64,000 nucleotides of DNA from Streptomyces sp. Tue6028 (GCF_002300165.1 NZ_MLCE01000019.1:62001-126000), one strand, 5' to 3'. Counted from the stretch's first letter, positions 1-9,100 are shown. Notes: a model not told the origin generated them from the letters alone. Numbers and translations: made by a program.

Positions 1-527
1 ACCCCCTCCTCACCATCGGTCCGAAGGCCAACGACCTGTGGAAGCCGGTGATCGCCGCCGTCAACGGCATGGCCTGCGGCGGCGCCTTCTACCTGCTGGG
101 CGAGGCGGAGTTCGTGGTCGCGGACGAGACGGCGACCTTCTTCGACCCGCACACCACGTACGGGATGGTCAGCGCCTACGAGTCCGTCCACATGGCGCAG
201 CGGATGCCGTTCGGCGAAGTGGCGCGGATGGCGCTGATGGGGACCGCCGAGCGGATCTCGGCGCGGCGGGCCCACGAGGTGGGGCTGGTGTCCGAACTCA
301 CCCCGCCCGGTGCCGCGCTGGACGCGGCCGTCGAGTGCGCCGCCGTCATCGCCTCGCATCCGCCCGAGGCCGTGCAGGGGACCGTACGGGCGCTGTGGCT
401 CGCCAAGGAGGCGGCACGGGCCCAGGCCCTCGCGCACGCCCCGCAGCTCGTCTCGCTCGGCAATCTGCCGACGGAACGGCAGGCGGGGCTGTTCACCGGA
501 CGACGGCCCGGGTTCCGGCTGCGTTAG
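1..527 (+). CDS. Enoyl-CoA hydratase/isomerase family protein, C-terminal part
   Basis: C-terminal 174 residues of a crotonase-fold enzyme; the 5' end is outside the window and the frame is open from base 3. The segment KPVIAAVNGMACGGAF carries the conserved Gly-rich oxyanion-hole region. It is followed by MPFGEVARMALMG and ERISARRAHEVGLVSEL, the usual order of crotonase helices around the active site. Family members hydrate or isomerise enoyl-CoA thioesters in the cytoplasm; the substrate cannot be told. The gene ends on a TAG that begins the 12-mer TAGGGGGTTTCG, which recurs at two other stop codons in this window. It converges on the kinase gene to its right. Confidence 0.88.
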   Translation, partial: PLLTIGPKANDLWKPVIAAVNGMACGGAFYLLGEAEFVVADETATFFDPHTTYGMVSAYESVHMAQRMPFGEVARMALMGTAERISARRAHEVGLVSELTPPGAALDAAVECAAVIASHPPEAVQGTVRALWLAKEAARAQALAHAPQLVSLGNLPTERQAGLFTGRRPGFRLR

Positions 528-536
528 GGGGTTTCG
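525..536 (+). repeat. 12-mer TAGGGGGTTTCG at a stop codon, copy 1
   Basis: The in-frame TAG stop of the crotonase gene is the first codon of TAGGGGGTTTCG. The same 12 bases start at the stop codons of purU (39832 to 39821, minus strand) and of the alpha/beta hydrolase (50307 to 50296, minus strand). Confidence 0.6.
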
Positions 537-651
537 GCGTCGCGTGGCGGGGTTCCCGGACCGGGCGTAGCGTCTGCTGCGACGGCCGCCGTCCGGACTC
601 CCTTCCGTGCCCGGCACGACGGCCGTCACCGTCCGCCGGGCCCGGCGCGCG

Positions 652-2976
652 CTACGTCGTGCGGGCCGTGCCCGTCCCCTTCTCCGCGTCCAGGGCGTAC
701 ACGCAGCGGTCCTTGCTGCAGGCGTAGACGACCCCGTCCCTGACCACCGGGGCGCCGGTGATCTCGCCGCCCGTGGCGAGCTTCCAGCGCAGCCGGCCGT
801 CGTCGGCCTTCAGGGTGTACAGCAGATGGTCGGTGGAGCCGAAGTGGATCCGGCCCTCGGCCACCGCCGGGGCACCCACCAGGTCACCGCCCGCCTGGAA
901 CCGCCACTTGGGCGTACCGGTGACGGCGTCGAGGGTGTACAGGCCCTTGCCACTGCCGACGTGGACGTGGCCCGCGGCGACGAGCACCGGCTCGACGGAG
1001 GCCCGGGACTCGGTGGCGATACGCCAGCGGTCGCGGCCGTCGGTGGCGTCGAGAGCGTAGACCGTGCCGAGGTAGTCGGCGAGGTAGACGCCGCCCCCGG
1101 TGACAGCGGGGCCGGGGGCGAAGGTGGGCGGGCAGAGGAAGACCGCCGGGGCCTCGAAGTGCCAGCGGACATGTCCGCCGGCCACGTCGATGGCGAGCAC
1201 GCGAGTGCCGGCGCAGACGTAGACGTAGCCGTCGGGGGCCTGGGTGATCCGGACCGGTACGCCGCCGCAGGAGGCCGCGTCACCGATCGGGTAGGACCAG
1301 CGCTCCTCACCGGTGCGGGCCTCCAGGGCGCGCAGCCGCGCGTCCTTCCAGACGTAGACCGTGCCGTCGTGGAGCGCCGGTCCGGCCTCCGGGGACTCGA
1401 AGTCGGTCTGGGCGCCGGTGATCTCCCACAGCTTCTGGCCACTGGAGGCCTCCCACGCCTGTACGCCGCCGCCGCGGGTGCCGGTGACGACGGTGCCCCG
1501 GTCCGCCTTGAGGGAGTACACCCAGGCGTCCGTCGACAGGCGCCACAGGTCGCCGCCCTCGCGGGCGTCGAGCGCGAACAGCGTGGGCCCGTCCGAGGCG
1601 TGGATACGGCCGTCGGCGACCGCCATGGACCAGGCCACGTCCCGGGTCTTGAACCGGCGGCGTCCGGTGGCCACGTCCAGCGCGTGGACCTCGAAGGAGG
1701 TCACATAGACCAGGTCGTCGGCGACCGCGGGCGTCCCCCACACGTCGTTGGACATGCGGAAGCGCCAGGGCCGCCAGCCCGAGGCCGACTCGGCGGGCGG
1801 GGCCGGCGCCACGGCCGGCACGGGGTCGGCGCCGTTCACCCCGGCGTGCGGCCGGGACCAGGACGCGGCCAGGCCCGCCTCCGGAGGCGGCGCCTTGACG
1901 GCGGCGGCACGGGCGTCGGCGACGCGCGGCCCGGGGCCGATGGGCACCTGGGCGCCCGCGAGGCGCACCGGGCCGGTGTCGGGCGCCCCGACGGGCACGG
2001 GGGCGTGCGAGGGCGGCGCGGGCACGGCGGAGCGGCCCCCTGCGCTGCGTCCGCCGCCGGTGGCGGGCTTGGGGGCCGGGCGGCCCCCTCGGCGCGTCTC
2101 GATGAGGCCCACCGCCCGCTCGGGCAGCCAGGCCGACGCCGTACCGCTGTCGTCGGAGCCGGAGCCGAAGAGGTGGGGGGCCAGCTGCGCCTGGAGGTCG
2201 GCGGGGTTCGGGCGTGCCGTGGCCTCCATCTGCATGCAGGACTCGATGAGGGGGCGCAGTTCGTCGGGCAGCCCCTCCAGGTCCGGGCCCTCGCGCAGCA
2301 GCATGAAGACCGTCTCGACGGGGTTCGCGCCATGGAAGGGGGCGTGGCCGGTGGCGGCGAAGACGAGCATCGAGCCGAGCGAGAAGACGTCGCTCGCGCC
2401 GGTGACGCTGCGGGAGTCCTTGGCCTGCTCGGGCGACATGTAGGCGGGTGTGCCGACGGCGACGTTCGTCATGGTCAGGCGGGTGTTCGAGACGCCGGAC
2501 GCGATGCCGAAGTCGATCACGCGCGGCCCGTCCTCGACGACCAGGACGTTGGAGGGCTTGAGGTCGCGGTGGACGAGACCCGCGCCGTGGATGGACTGGA
2601 GGGCCTCCGCGACGCCCGCCGCCAGCCAGCGCACCGCCTGGGCCGGGAGCGGCCCGCACTCGTTCACTATTTCTTCGAGGGAGGGCGCGGGCACGTAGGC
2701 CGTGGCCAGCCAGGGCACCGCGGCGCGCGCGTCGGCGTCCACGACCGCCGCCGTGTAGAAGCCGGACACGGCGCGGGCCGCCTCGACCTCGCGCGAGAAG
2801 CGGACCCGGAACAGCTGGTCCTCGGCGAGTTCCGTCCTGACCGTCTTGATCGCCACGCGCCGGCCGGACGCCGAGCGCGCGAGATAGACCAGCCCCATGC
2901 CGCCGGCACCGAGCCGCCCCAGCACCTCGAACGGCCCGATCCGCCGCGGATCGTGCTGCGTCAGCTGATCCACCAC
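652..2976 (-). CDS. Serine/threonine protein kinase with C-terminal PQQ-type beta-propeller
   Basis: 774 residues. Residues about 12-270 form a Hanks-type kinase: glycine loop GRLGAGGMG, lysine in VAIKTV, catalytic HRDLKPSN, metal-binding DFG and SPEQ in the activation segment. A Pro/Ala/Gly-rich linker (about 270-400) leads to seven or so WD/PQQ-like repeats of the type '[20 protein letters not shown]' and '[20 protein letters not shown]', which should form a propeller. No transmembrane helix is visible between kinase and propeller, so the protein is probably cytoplasmic, unlike PknB-type receptors. The propeller may act as sensor or scaffold (inference). The gene stands alone; its substrate is unknown. 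Confidence 0.93.
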   Translation of the reverse strand: MVDQLTQHDPRRIGPFEVLGRLGAGGMGLVYLARSASGRRVAIKTVRTELAEDQLFRVRFSREVEAARAVSGFYTAAVVDADARAAVPWLATAYVPAPSLEEIVNECGPLPAQAVRWLAAGVAEALQSIHGAGLVHRDLKPSNVLVVEDGPRVIDFGIASGVSNTRLTMTNVAVGTPAYMSPEQAKDSRSVTGASDVFSLGSMLVFAATGHAPFHGANPVETVFMLLREGPDLEGLPDELRPLIESCMQMEATARPNPADLQAQLAPHLFGSGSDDSGTASAWLPERAVGLIETRRGGRPAPKPATGGGRSAGGRSAVPAPPSHAPVPVGAPDTGPVRLAGAQVPIGPGPRVADARAAAVKAPPPEAGLAASWSRPHAGVNGADPVPAVAPAPPAESASGWRPWRFRMSNDVWGTPAVADDLVYVTSFEVHALDVATGRRRFKTRDVAWSMAVADGRIHASDGPTLFALDAREGGDLWRLSTDAWVYSLKADRGTVVTGTRGGGVQAWEASSGQKLWEITGAQTDFESPEAGPALHDGTVYVWKDARLRALEARTGEERWSYPIGDAASCGGVPVRITQAPDGYVYVCAGTRVLAIDVAGGHVRWHFEAPAVFLCPPTFAPGPAVTGGGVYLADYLGTVYALDATDGRDRWRIATESRASVEPVLVAAGHVHVGSGKGLYTLDAVTGTPKWRFQAGGDLVGAPAVAEGRIHFGSTDHLLYTLKADDGRLRWKLATGGEITGAPVVRDGVVYACSKDRCVYALDAEKGTGTARTT

Positions 2977-3199
2977 TTGCCTGCCACCTCCCCGTACGGG
3001 CCGCGCCGTCCACGTATGAACGCGGCCCCGTGCAGCGTCTCACCACCGCACCGCCATGGCGGCACGCACCCTGATTCTTCCTGGCCGAGCCAAAGGTTGC
3101 GAACCAGGGGGCGAATCGGGGTGTCTCATGATGTATCAGGGCAAAGGGTCAGGGTTTTCCGGTGGTGGACCGCCGCGCCGCCCGCGACCGGTGGCCGAT

Positions 3200-3916
3200 T
3201 CACCTCTCCAGTACGGCGAAGGAGGCCCCCTGGTTGTCCGTGACCACCGCCACCCGCCCGTACGAGGTCTCGAAGGGCGCGGCCTGGACACGGCCGCCGA
3301 GCCGGCTCACCGTCCGCAGCGCCGCGCCGCAGTCCTCGACCCCGAAGTGGACGAGGAAGTGGGGTGGCATTTCGGCCGGGAAGACGTCGGAGACCGGAGC
3401 CCGGCCGAAATCGGGGGTGGCGTCGGGGCCGAAGAGGGCGTCGTGGAAGAGGGAGCCGTAGAACCGGTCGACCGTCGTGGTGTCCCGGGCGTACAGCTCG
3501 GCCCAGCAGAAGGAGCCGGGCTCGTGGCGCCGCCCGAAGCCGGGGTGCGTGCCGGTCTGCCACAGGCCGAACACGGCGCCCTCCGGATCGGTCGCCAGGG
3601 CGGCCGTCCCCAGGGTGTCGACCGGCTCGGGGGCGGTGATGAGCCGTCCGCCCGCCTCCGTGACCCGGCGGGAGAGCGCGGTGACGTCGGGCGCCGCGAA
3701 GTAGACCGTCCACACGGTGGGCATCCGGCCGTCCCGCTTGGGCGCGAGGGCCGCGACGGCCTCGCCGCGGAGACGGGCCCAGCCGGACGGGCCGTACCCC
3801 TCGGCGAAGGTCCAGCCGAAGAGCTCGCCGTAGAAGCGCTTGCCCGCGTCCACGTCGGGGAGCTGCGCGTCGACCCAGCAGGGCACGCCCTCGGAGAAAA
3901 CGGCTGATTCGGCCAT
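3200..3916 (-). CDS. VOC (glyoxalase/bleomycin resistance) family protein, two-domain
   Basis: 238 residues with two tandem vicinal-oxygen-chelate modules: residues about 8-120 (PCWVDAQLPDVDAGKRFYGELFGW and ATDPEGAVFGLWQ) and about 132-238 (FCWAELYARDTTTVDRFYGSLF and VVTDNQGASFAVLE). Such two-module single-chain proteins are common in Streptomyces, often annotated as hydroxylase or glyoxalase-like. Whether metal ligands are complete is uncertain and no substrate can be assigned. Divergent from the TetR gene at 4052; a 135-bp gap separates them. Confidence 0.85.
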   Translation of the reverse strand: MAESAVFSEGVPCWVDAQLPDVDAGKRFYGELFGWTFAEGYGPSGWARLRGEAVAALAPKRDGRMPTVWTVYFAAPDVTALSRRVTEAGGRLITAPEPVDTLGTAALATDPEGAVFGLWQTGTHPGFGRRHEPGSFCWAELYARDTTTVDRFYGSLFHDALFGPDATPDFGRAPVSDVFPAEMPPHFLVHFGVEDCGAALRTVSRLGGRVQAAPFETSYGRVAVVTDNQGASFAVLER

Positions 3917-4043
3917 GCGGCCAAGCTAACGGCCCTCCCCGCATCCCGCAGAGCGGGCGCGCCCACCCCCGTGAACTCCCGTGGCGGGCCCCCGCACCCC
4001 ATTTGCACTCGGCCGAATCGCGCTCCGATCACCCCTCGGTAAG

Positions 4044-4058
4044 CTGACGGCATGACAG
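4044..4058. promoter_or_regulatory. Operator-like palindrome across the tetR start codon
   Basis: CTGACGGCATGACAG matches the core CTGAC-N5-GTCAG of the window's shared palindrome at 9 of 10 positions (GACAG in place of GTCAG). It contains the ATG of the downstream TetR gene, suggesting autorepression. A single 9/10 match can arise by chance in 64 kb, so the position over the start codon is the main argument. Confidence 0.35.
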
Positions 4059-4699
4059 GACAAGTGCGTACCGTCGACGGCCGCGTGGCCGGACGGCGTG
4101 GGCAGGCGACCCGGCAGAAGCTGCTCGACTGCCTCAGCGAGATGCTCAGCTCCTCGCCCTACCGGGACGTCAAAGTCATTGATGTCGCCCGGAAGGCGGG
4201 CACGTCGCCGGCGACCTTCTACCAGTACTTCCCGGACGTCGAAGGCGCCGTCCTGGAGATCGCCGAGCAAATGGCCGCGGAGGGCGCGGCGTTGACCCAG
4301 TTGCTCGAAGGACGTTCGTGGGTCGGCAAGGCCGGCTGGCAGACCGCCCAGGAGCTCGTGGACGGTTTCCTGGAGTTCTGGCGCAAGAACGACGCGATCC
4401 TGCGGGTCGTCGACCTGGGCGCCGCCGAGGGCGACAAACGGTTCTACAAGATCCGCATGAAGATCCTGAACTCCGTGAACAACTCCCTTACGGACACCGT
4501 CACCGAGCTCCAGTCCAAGGGCAAGGTCGACAAGGACGTGAACCCGGCCGCGATGGCCGGCTCCCTCGTCGCCATGCTCGCGGCGGTGGCCTCGCACCAG
4601 AAGGGCTTCCAGTCCTGGGGCGTCAAGCAGGCCGAACTCAAGCCGAACCTGGCGCTGTTGGTGCACCTCGGCGTGACCGGGAAGAAGCCGACGAAGTAG
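4052..4699 (+). CDS. TetR/AcrR family transcriptional regulator
   Basis: 215 residues. Residues about 18-65 are the TetR helix-turn-helix: RQKLLDCLSEMLSSSPYRDVKVIDVARKAGTSPATFYQYFPD. The rest is helical ligand-binding domain, reminiscent of the EthR subgroup (TFYxYFP) rather than KstR. The start ATG has no clear Shine-Dalgarno, and TAAGCT lies 7 bases upstream, so the mRNA may be leaderless. An operator-like palindrome spans the start (4044-4058). Because the same motif precedes the acyl-CoA catabolic units from 7.8 to 34.6 kb, this is the leading candidate for their repressor (inference). It converges on the Lrp gene. Confidence 0.9.
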   Translation: MTGQVRTVDGRVAGRRGQATRQKLLDCLSEMLSSSPYRDVKVIDVARKAGTSPATFYQYFPDVEGAVLEIAEQMAAEGAALTQLLEGRSWVGKAGWQTAQELVDGFLEFWRKNDAILRVVDLGAAEGDKRFYKIRMKILNSVNNSLTDTVTELQSKGKVDKDVNPAAMAGSLVAMLAAVASHQKGFQSWGVKQAELKPNLALLVHLGVTGKKPTK

Positions 4700-4808
4700 C
4701 GCCTCCCCTTTTCTTGCTCAGATCCCCTGCTCAATTCCTGTCATGCGGGCGGCAGTCCACCGGTGTGGGCTGCCGCCCGCTGCGCTGTGCGGGCCCCGGC
4801 GCCCACCG

Positions 4809-5261
4809 CTACGAGGGCAGCGGGCGGTCCGTGACGACGTGCTTCATCACGAGCGTCGACGTCAGCCGCTGCACGCCCGGCAGCGTCGCCAGCCGGTCGT
4901 CGTAGAGCCGCTGGAAGGCCGCGAGGTCGGCGGTCGCGACCCGCAGCAGGTAGTCCGGCTCCCCGAAGAGCCGTTGCGCGTCCAGGACGTGGGGGATGTC
5001 CGCCAGCGCCCGCTCGAAGTCGGCGACGGTGTCCCGGTCCTCCTGGCGCATCGAGACGAAGACCAGCGCCTCGAAGGTCAGGCCGACGGCGGCCGGGTCC
5101 ACGACCGCGCGATAGCCCCGGATGGCACCGGACCGCTCCAGCTCGCGCAGCCGCCGGTGGCAGGGCGAGACGCTCAGCCGCACCCGGGCGGCCAGCTCGG
5201 TGACGGTGAGCCGGCCGTCCTGCTGGAGCTCGGCAAGAATTTTCTGGTCCACGGCGTCCAT
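4809..5261 (-). CDS. Lrp/AsnC family transcriptional regulator
   Basis: 150 residues. N-terminal winged helix (MDAVDQKILAELQQDGRLTVTELAARVRLSVSPCHRRLRELERSGAIRGYRAVVDP) and C-terminal RAM/Lrp ligand domain (ALVFVSMRQEDRDTVADFERALADIPHV, FGEPDYLLRVATADLAAFQRL). The frame is open 97 codons further upstream, but homology begins at this ATG. Transcribed divergently from the LysE exporter over an 82-bp spacer with an inverted repeat. The pairing matches the known arrangement of an Lrp-type regulator controlling an adjacent amino-acid exporter. Confidence 0.92.
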   Translation of the reverse strand: MDAVDQKILAELQQDGRLTVTELAARVRLSVSPCHRRLRELERSGAIRGYRAVVDPAAVGLTFEALVFVSMRQEDRDTVADFERALADIPHVLDAQRLFGEPDYLLRVATADLAAFQRLYDDRLATLPGVQRLTSTLVMKHVVTDRPLPS

Positions 5262-5283
5262 GAGGAAGATTCTGCCCCCAAAA

Positions 5284-5329
5284 GCGCGATCATGAGCAAA
5301 TTTCGAAAACACCTTTGGGGCGATCGCGC
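5284..5329. promoter_or_regulatory. Inverted repeat in the lrp-lysE intergenic region
   Basis: GCGCGATC (5284-5291) and GATCGCGC (5322-5329) form a perfect 8-bp inverted repeat with a 30-bp, unusually AT-rich centre containing AAATTTCGAAAA. AT-rich cores flanked by symmetric arms are typical of Lrp/AsnC binding sites. TAATGT at 5331-5336 resembles a -10 box and ends 7 bases before the LysE ATG, which fits a leaderless mRNA. Confidence 0.55.
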
Positions 5330-5343
5330 CTAATGTCCCTCTT

Positions 5344-5958
5344 ATGGATTGGGGACTGGTCACGGCGTTTCTGGCCGTGGATCTGCTGCTGGTGTGCGTG
5401 CCGGGCGCCGACTGGGCGTACGCGATCTCGGCGGGGCTGCGGGGCTCGGTGCTTCCCGCCGTCTCCGGGCTCGTCGCCGGGTACGCGGTGCACACACTGC
5501 TCGCCACGGCCGGGCTCGCGGTGCTGGTCGCGGGGTCGCCCGCGCTCCTCACCGGGCTGACGGTGGCGGGGGCGGGCTACCTGCTGTGGCTGGGCTGGGG
5601 CGTGCTGCGCAGGCCGGCGACGCCGGGAGCGGCCCAGGACGCCCCGGCGGCGCCGCCGCTGCGCACGTTTCTGCGCGGGTCCGCCATCAGCGGTCTCAAC
5701 CCCAAGGGCCTGCTGCTCTACCTCTCCGTGCTGCCGCAGTTCCTGCGACCGGGCGGGGTTCCGGTGGCCGCGCAGACCGGCCTGCTCGGTGCCGTCCACA
5801 TGGCCGCCTGCGCCGCCGTCTATCTCACCGTCGGCCTGCTGGCCCGCGCCGTGCTGCGCGCCCGCCCCGCCGCGGCCCGCGCGGTGGCCCGCACCTCCGG
5901 CGCCGCGATGCTCGGCATCGGCGGGTTCCTGCTGGTGGAGCGCCTGGCCACCCTGTGA
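5344..5958 (+). CDS. LysE/RhtB family amino-acid exporter
   Basis: 204 residues with about six hydrophobic segments (for example 4-25, 40-62, 66-86, 145-170, 183-202). It has the LysE-family sequence 'PGADWAYAISAGLRGSVLPAVSGLVAGYAVHTLLA' near the N terminus and 'GLNPKGLLLYLSVLPQFL' in the middle; the GLNPK motif is diagnostic for RhtB/LysE translocators. It exports amino acids or derivatives across the cytoplasmic membrane; substrate unknown. The divergent Lrp gene is the likely regulator. Confidence 0.93.
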   Translation: MDWGLVTAFLAVDLLLVCVPGADWAYAISAGLRGSVLPAVSGLVAGYAVHTLLATAGLAVLVAGSPALLTGLTVAGAGYLLWLGWGVLRRPATPGAAQDAPAAPPLRTFLRGSAISGLNPKGLLLYLSVLPQFLRPGGVPVAAQTGLLGAVHMAACAAVYLTVGLLARAVLRARPAAARAVARTSGAAMLGIGGFLLVERLATL

Positions 5959-5983
5959 CGCGGGACCCCGCCGGTGGGTGCGG

Positions 5984-6502
5984 TCAGCGCGCGGGCGGGC
6001 GGCGGCGCTCGATCCGGAACAGCCGGATCTCCCGGTCGACCCGCGCCTGGTAGGTGGCGTACGGCGGCCAGAACGTCAGCGCCGCCTTCCAGGCCGCGGC
6101 CCGCTCCTCCCCCGCCAGCAGACGGGCGGCCACGGGGATGTCCTCACCCTTCCAGCTGATCACGGCGTCGGGGTGGGCGAGCAGGTTGGCGGTCCAGGCG
6201 GGGTGGCCGGCGCGGCCGAAGTTGGACCCGATGAGGAGCCAGGTGTCGGGACCGGGCCCCTCCGGCATGCACGCCAGCGGAGTACGCCGCTCCAGCCCGC
6301 TCCGGGCGCCGCGCGCGGTGAGCACGACCCCGGGCAGCATCTGCGCGCTGAGCAGCACCTTGCCCCGGGTCAGCCGGTGCACGGCGCGGTCGAGGGCGGG
6401 CACGACGTGCGGCGCGACCCGGGCGAAGGCGCGGGTCGAGGACACCTTCTGCACCAGCCGGACACCGGGGACCCGGCGCGGCCCCTGTCCCTGGGTGGTC
6501 AC
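5984..6502 (-). CDS. Deazaflavin (F420)-dependent nitroreductase family protein
   Basis: 172 residues with GTG start overlapping the TGA of the upstream acyl-CoA dehydrogenase as GTGA (4 nt), implying translational coupling. Features typical of the Ddn/FDOR split-barrel family: 'RLTRGKVLLSAQMLPGVVLTARGARSGLERRTPLACM', 'WLLIGSNFGRAGHPAWTANLLAHPDAVISW' and 'WPPYATYQARVDREIRLFRIER'. Family members use F420H2 to reduce enones, quinones or nitro groups. It probably supplies a reduction step to the acyl-CoA pathway encoded around it and shares the operator at 7800. Confidence 0.88.
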   Translation of the reverse strand: MTTQGQGPRRVPGVRLVQKVSSTRAFARVAPHVVPALDRAVHRLTRGKVLLSAQMLPGVVLTARGARSGLERRTPLACMPEGPGPDTWLLIGSNFGRAGHPAWTANLLAHPDAVISWKGEDIPVAARLLAGEERAAAWKAALTFWPPYATYQARVDREIRLFRIERRRPPAR

Positions 6503-7725
6503 ACCGCCACCTCCCCGCCGTCGAAGAGCCGTGCCGCGTCCGCCGCGTGCCCGCGCAGCCGGTGCACGGGCCCGAAGAGCAGCTCGTCGCCGGACGCCCG
6601 CTTGAAGTACAGGTGGGCGTCGTGCTCCCAGGTGAACCCGATGCCGCCGTGCAGCTGGATCCCCTCCGCCGCCGCCGTGCGCAGTGCTTCCAGCGCCTGC
6701 GCGAGGGCCAGGGGCCCCACCCGCTCCCCCTTCGCCGCGGCCCAGGCCGCGTAGTACGCCGCCGAGCGCGCCGCCTGCACCGCCACGTAGACGTCCGCGA
6801 GCCGGTGCTTGACCGCCTGGAACGACCCGATGGCCCGCCCGAACTGCTCCCGCTGCCGCACGTACTCGACGGTCCGTTCCAGGGCGCGGTCCGCGGCGCC
6901 CACGGCCTCGGCGGCCAGCACGGCGGCGGCCGTGTTCCCGACGGCGGCGAGCGCGCCGGGCACCCCGGAGTCGGCCGCGCCCCGCTGCTCGCTCCCGACA
7001 TCGCTTCCGGCGTCGTTTCCGCCCAGCAACTCGGCCTCCACGTCCCGCAGTTCCACGCGGGCCTGCGGCCGGGTCTCGTCCAGCGTGGTCTGCCGCACGC
7101 GGACGAGCCCCTCGGCCCCCGCCCGGACGAGGAACAGCAGCGTCCGCGAGCGGGCGAACCCGCCCGTGTGAGCGGCCACCACGAGCAGCCCCGCGCTGTG
7201 CCCGTCGAGCACCTGCGCCGCCTGCCCGTACAGGCGCCACACGCCCTCGGCCCGGCGCGCCTGCACCCCGCCGGCCCGGCCCCCACCGGACCAGTCGCCC
7301 CGGTTGTCGCCCACCAGGCCGAGGGCCGTCGCCAGGGCCGTGCCCGGCACGGCGAGTGCGGCGGTCAGTTCACCGGAGGCGAGGCGGGGCAGCAGCGCCG
7401 TGCGCTGCGCCTCGGTGCCGAGGGCGAGGACGAGCGGCGCGGCGAGCACCGCCGTCGCGAGCAGCGGGCCGGGGGCCAGCACCCGGCCCGACTCCTCGCA
7501 GGCGAGGGCCAGTTCGGTCACCGCGCAGCCGACACCGCCGTACCGCTCGGGGAGGGCGAGTCCCGGCAGCCCCAGCTGCCGGCCGAACGCCTCCCAGAGC
7601 GCCGAGTCGTACCCGGCGGGTGTGCCCACGGCGGCCCGCAGCTCCTCCGGGCCGCAGCGTTTGTGCAGCAACTCCCTGAGCGTACGGCGGATCTCGTCCT
7701 GTTCGGCGGTGAAGCTGGCGTCCAT
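6499..7725 (-). CDS. Acyl-CoA dehydrogenase (beta-type subunit)
   Basis: 408 residues. The start is the ATG preceded by AGGAGG at 9-base spacing; the frame stays open 12 codons upstream. N-terminal domain EQDEIRRTLRELLHKRC and ERYGGVGCAVTELALACEE; C-terminal four-helix domain with REQFGRAIGSFQAVKHRLADVYVAV and HGGIGFTWEHDAHLYFKRA. The GFTWE glutamate sits where the catalytic base lies in the FadE27/FadE29-like half of heteromeric actinobacterial dehydrogenases. It may need an alpha-type partner such as the protein at 26437 (inference). First gene of a two-gene unit under the operator at 7800-7818. Confidence 0.92.
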   Translation of the reverse strand: MDASFTAEQDEIRRTLRELLHKRCGPEELRAAVGTPAGYDSALWEAFGRQLGLPGLALPERYGGVGCAVTELALACEESGRVLAPGPLLATAVLAAPLVLALGTEAQRTALLPRLASGELTAALAVPGTALATALGLVGDNRGDWSGGGRAGGVQARRAEGVWRLYGQAAQVLDGHSAGLLVVAAHTGGFARSRTLLFLVRAGAEGLVRVRQTTLDETRPQARVELRDVEAELLGGNDAGSDVGSEQRGAADSGVPGALAAVGNTAAAVLAAEAVGAADRALERTVEYVRQREQFGRAIGSFQAVKHRLADVYVAVQAARSAAYYAAWAAAKGERVGPLALAQALEALRTAAAEGIQLHGGIGFTWEHDAHLYFKRASGDELLFGPVHRLRGHAADAARLFDGGEVAV

Positions 7726-7799
7726 CGGCGGGCTCCTCCTGCGGCGGCCACGTGGCCTCACGGGACACGCGTATCCGATGGGCCCTGCGTGAACGGCCC

Positions 7800-7818
7800 A
7801 TCTGACGGCCCGTCATGT
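7800..7818. promoter_or_regulatory. Regulon palindrome, site 1
   Basis: ATCTGACGGCCCGTCATGT, one core mismatch to CTGAC-N5-GTCAG, 75 bp upstream of the acyl-CoA dehydrogenase start on the minus strand. Confidence 0.7.
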
Positions 7819-7873
7819 TAGGGCGGAGGGGATCGAATGCCCAGGCCCGCGACGGCCTCCCTTTCCCGGCTCG

Positions 7874-7892
7874 ATCTGATGTACCGTCAGAT
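7874..7892. promoter_or_regulatory. Regulon palindrome, site 2
   Basis: ATCTGATGTACCGTCAGAT, ending two bases before the ATG of the lipid-transfer protein gene. With no room for a Shine-Dalgarno, that gene is probably leaderless and bound repressor would cover its transcription start. Confidence 0.75.
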
Positions 7893-7894
7893 TC

Positions 7895-9064
7895 ATGACG
7901 CCAGGGAGCCGGAAAGTCGCCGTCGTCGGCGTGTCCCTCTCGGACTGCGGCCGCGTGGACGGCGTGACGCCGTACGCGCTGCACGCCCAGGCCGCACGAC
8001 GGGCCCTCGCCGACGCGGGCCTGGACCGCGAGGTCGTCGACGGCTTCGCCTCCGCCGGCCTCGGCACGCTCGCCCCGGCCGAGGTGGCCGAATACCTCGG
8101 ACTGCGCCCGGACTGGGTCGACTCCACCTCGGTGGGCGGCTCCACCTGGGAGGTGATGGCCGCCCACGCCGCCGACGCGATCGCCGCCGGTCACGCCAAC
8201 GCCGTCCTCCTCGTCTACGGCTCCACGGCACGCGCCGACATCAAGGCGGGCCGGCGCACCGGGAACCTGTCGTTCGGGTCCCGCGGCCCGCTCCAGTTCG
8301 AGGTCCCGTACGGCCACACACTCATCGCCAAGTACGCGATGGCCGCCCGCCGGCACATGCACACGTACGGCACGACGATCGAGCAGCTGGCATCGGTGGC
8401 GGTGCAGGCGCGGGCGAACGCGGCGGCGAACCCGGAGGCGATGTTCCGGGAACCGATCACCGTCGACGAGGTGCTGGACGGACCGCTGATCGCGGACCCG
8501 TTCACCAAGCTGCACTGCTGCCTGCGCTCCGACGGGGGCGCCGCGGTCCTGCTGGCCGCCGAGGAGTACGTACGCGACTGCCGCACGGCGCCGGTCTGGA
8601 TCCTCGGCACCGGGGAGCACGTCTCGCACACCACCATGTCGGAGTGGGAGGACTTCACGGTCTCGCCCGCGGCGATCAGCGGGCGGCACGCCTTGGGACG
8701 GGCTGGTGTCCGCCCCGAGGAGGTCGATCTCGCCGAGATCTACGACGCCTTCACCTACATGACGCTGGTGACGCTGGAGGACCTCGGGTTCTGTGCGAAG
8801 GGGGAGGGCGGCGCCTTCGTCGAGAAGGGCCGGCTGACCCTGTCCGGCGACCTGCCGGTGAACACGGACGGGGGCGGCCTGTCGGCCCAGCATCCCGGCA
8901 TGCGCGGCCTGTTCCTGCTGGTGGAGGCGGTGCGACAGCTCCGGGGAGAGGCGGACGGGCGGCAGGTGCGCCGCCGCGACGGCACGCTGCCGCGACTGGC
9001 CGTCGCCTCCGGCACCGGCGGCTGGTTCTGCTCCTCGGGCACGGTGGTGCTGGGACGCGACTGA
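7895..9064 (+). CDS. Lipid-transfer protein / thiolase-fold (SCP-x like) enzyme
   Basis: 389 residues of thiolase fold: VAVVGVSLSDCGRVDGVTPYALHAQAARRALADAGLD at the N terminus, DPFTKLHCCLRSDGGAAVLLA in the middle, then EVDLAEIYDAFTYMTLVTLEDLGFC and the C-terminal SSGTVVLGRD. The position of the acyl-accepting Cys in true thiolases is VGGSTWEVMAAHAADAI here, with no Cys. This puts it with nonspecific lipid-transfer proteins such as Ltp2, which pair with DUF35 proteins as retro-aldolases in steroid side-chain cleavage. Tyrosines in EIYDAFTYM are candidate catalytic residues. A DUF35 partner in the same regulon lies at 13193. Confidence 0.88.
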   Translation: MTPGSRKVAVVGVSLSDCGRVDGVTPYALHAQAARRALADAGLDREVVDGFASAGLGTLAPAEVAEYLGLRPDWVDSTSVGGSTWEVMAAHAADAIAAGHANAVLLVYGSTARADIKAGRRTGNLSFGSRGPLQFEVPYGHTLIAKYAMAARRHMHTYGTTIEQLASVAVQARANAAANPEAMFREPITVDEVLDGPLIADPFTKLHCCLRSDGGAAVLLAAEEYVRDCRTAPVWILGTGEHVSHTTMSEWEDFTVSPAAISGRHALGRAGVRPEEVDLAEIYDAFTYMTLVTLEDLGFCAKGEGGAFVEKGRLTLSGDLPVNTDGGGLSAQHPGMRGLFLLVEAVRQLRGEADGRQVRRRDGTLPRLAVASGTGGWFCSSGTVVLGRD

Positions 9065-9100
9065 GCGGCCCGCCGCGCCCGGCGGGACCGGGCACGGCGG

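Noticed and set aside
607-3243. 878-codon plus-strand ORF opposite the kinase gene
   Set aside because: Low-complexity Gly/Val/Arg shadow of a GC-rich gene on the other strand; no domain.
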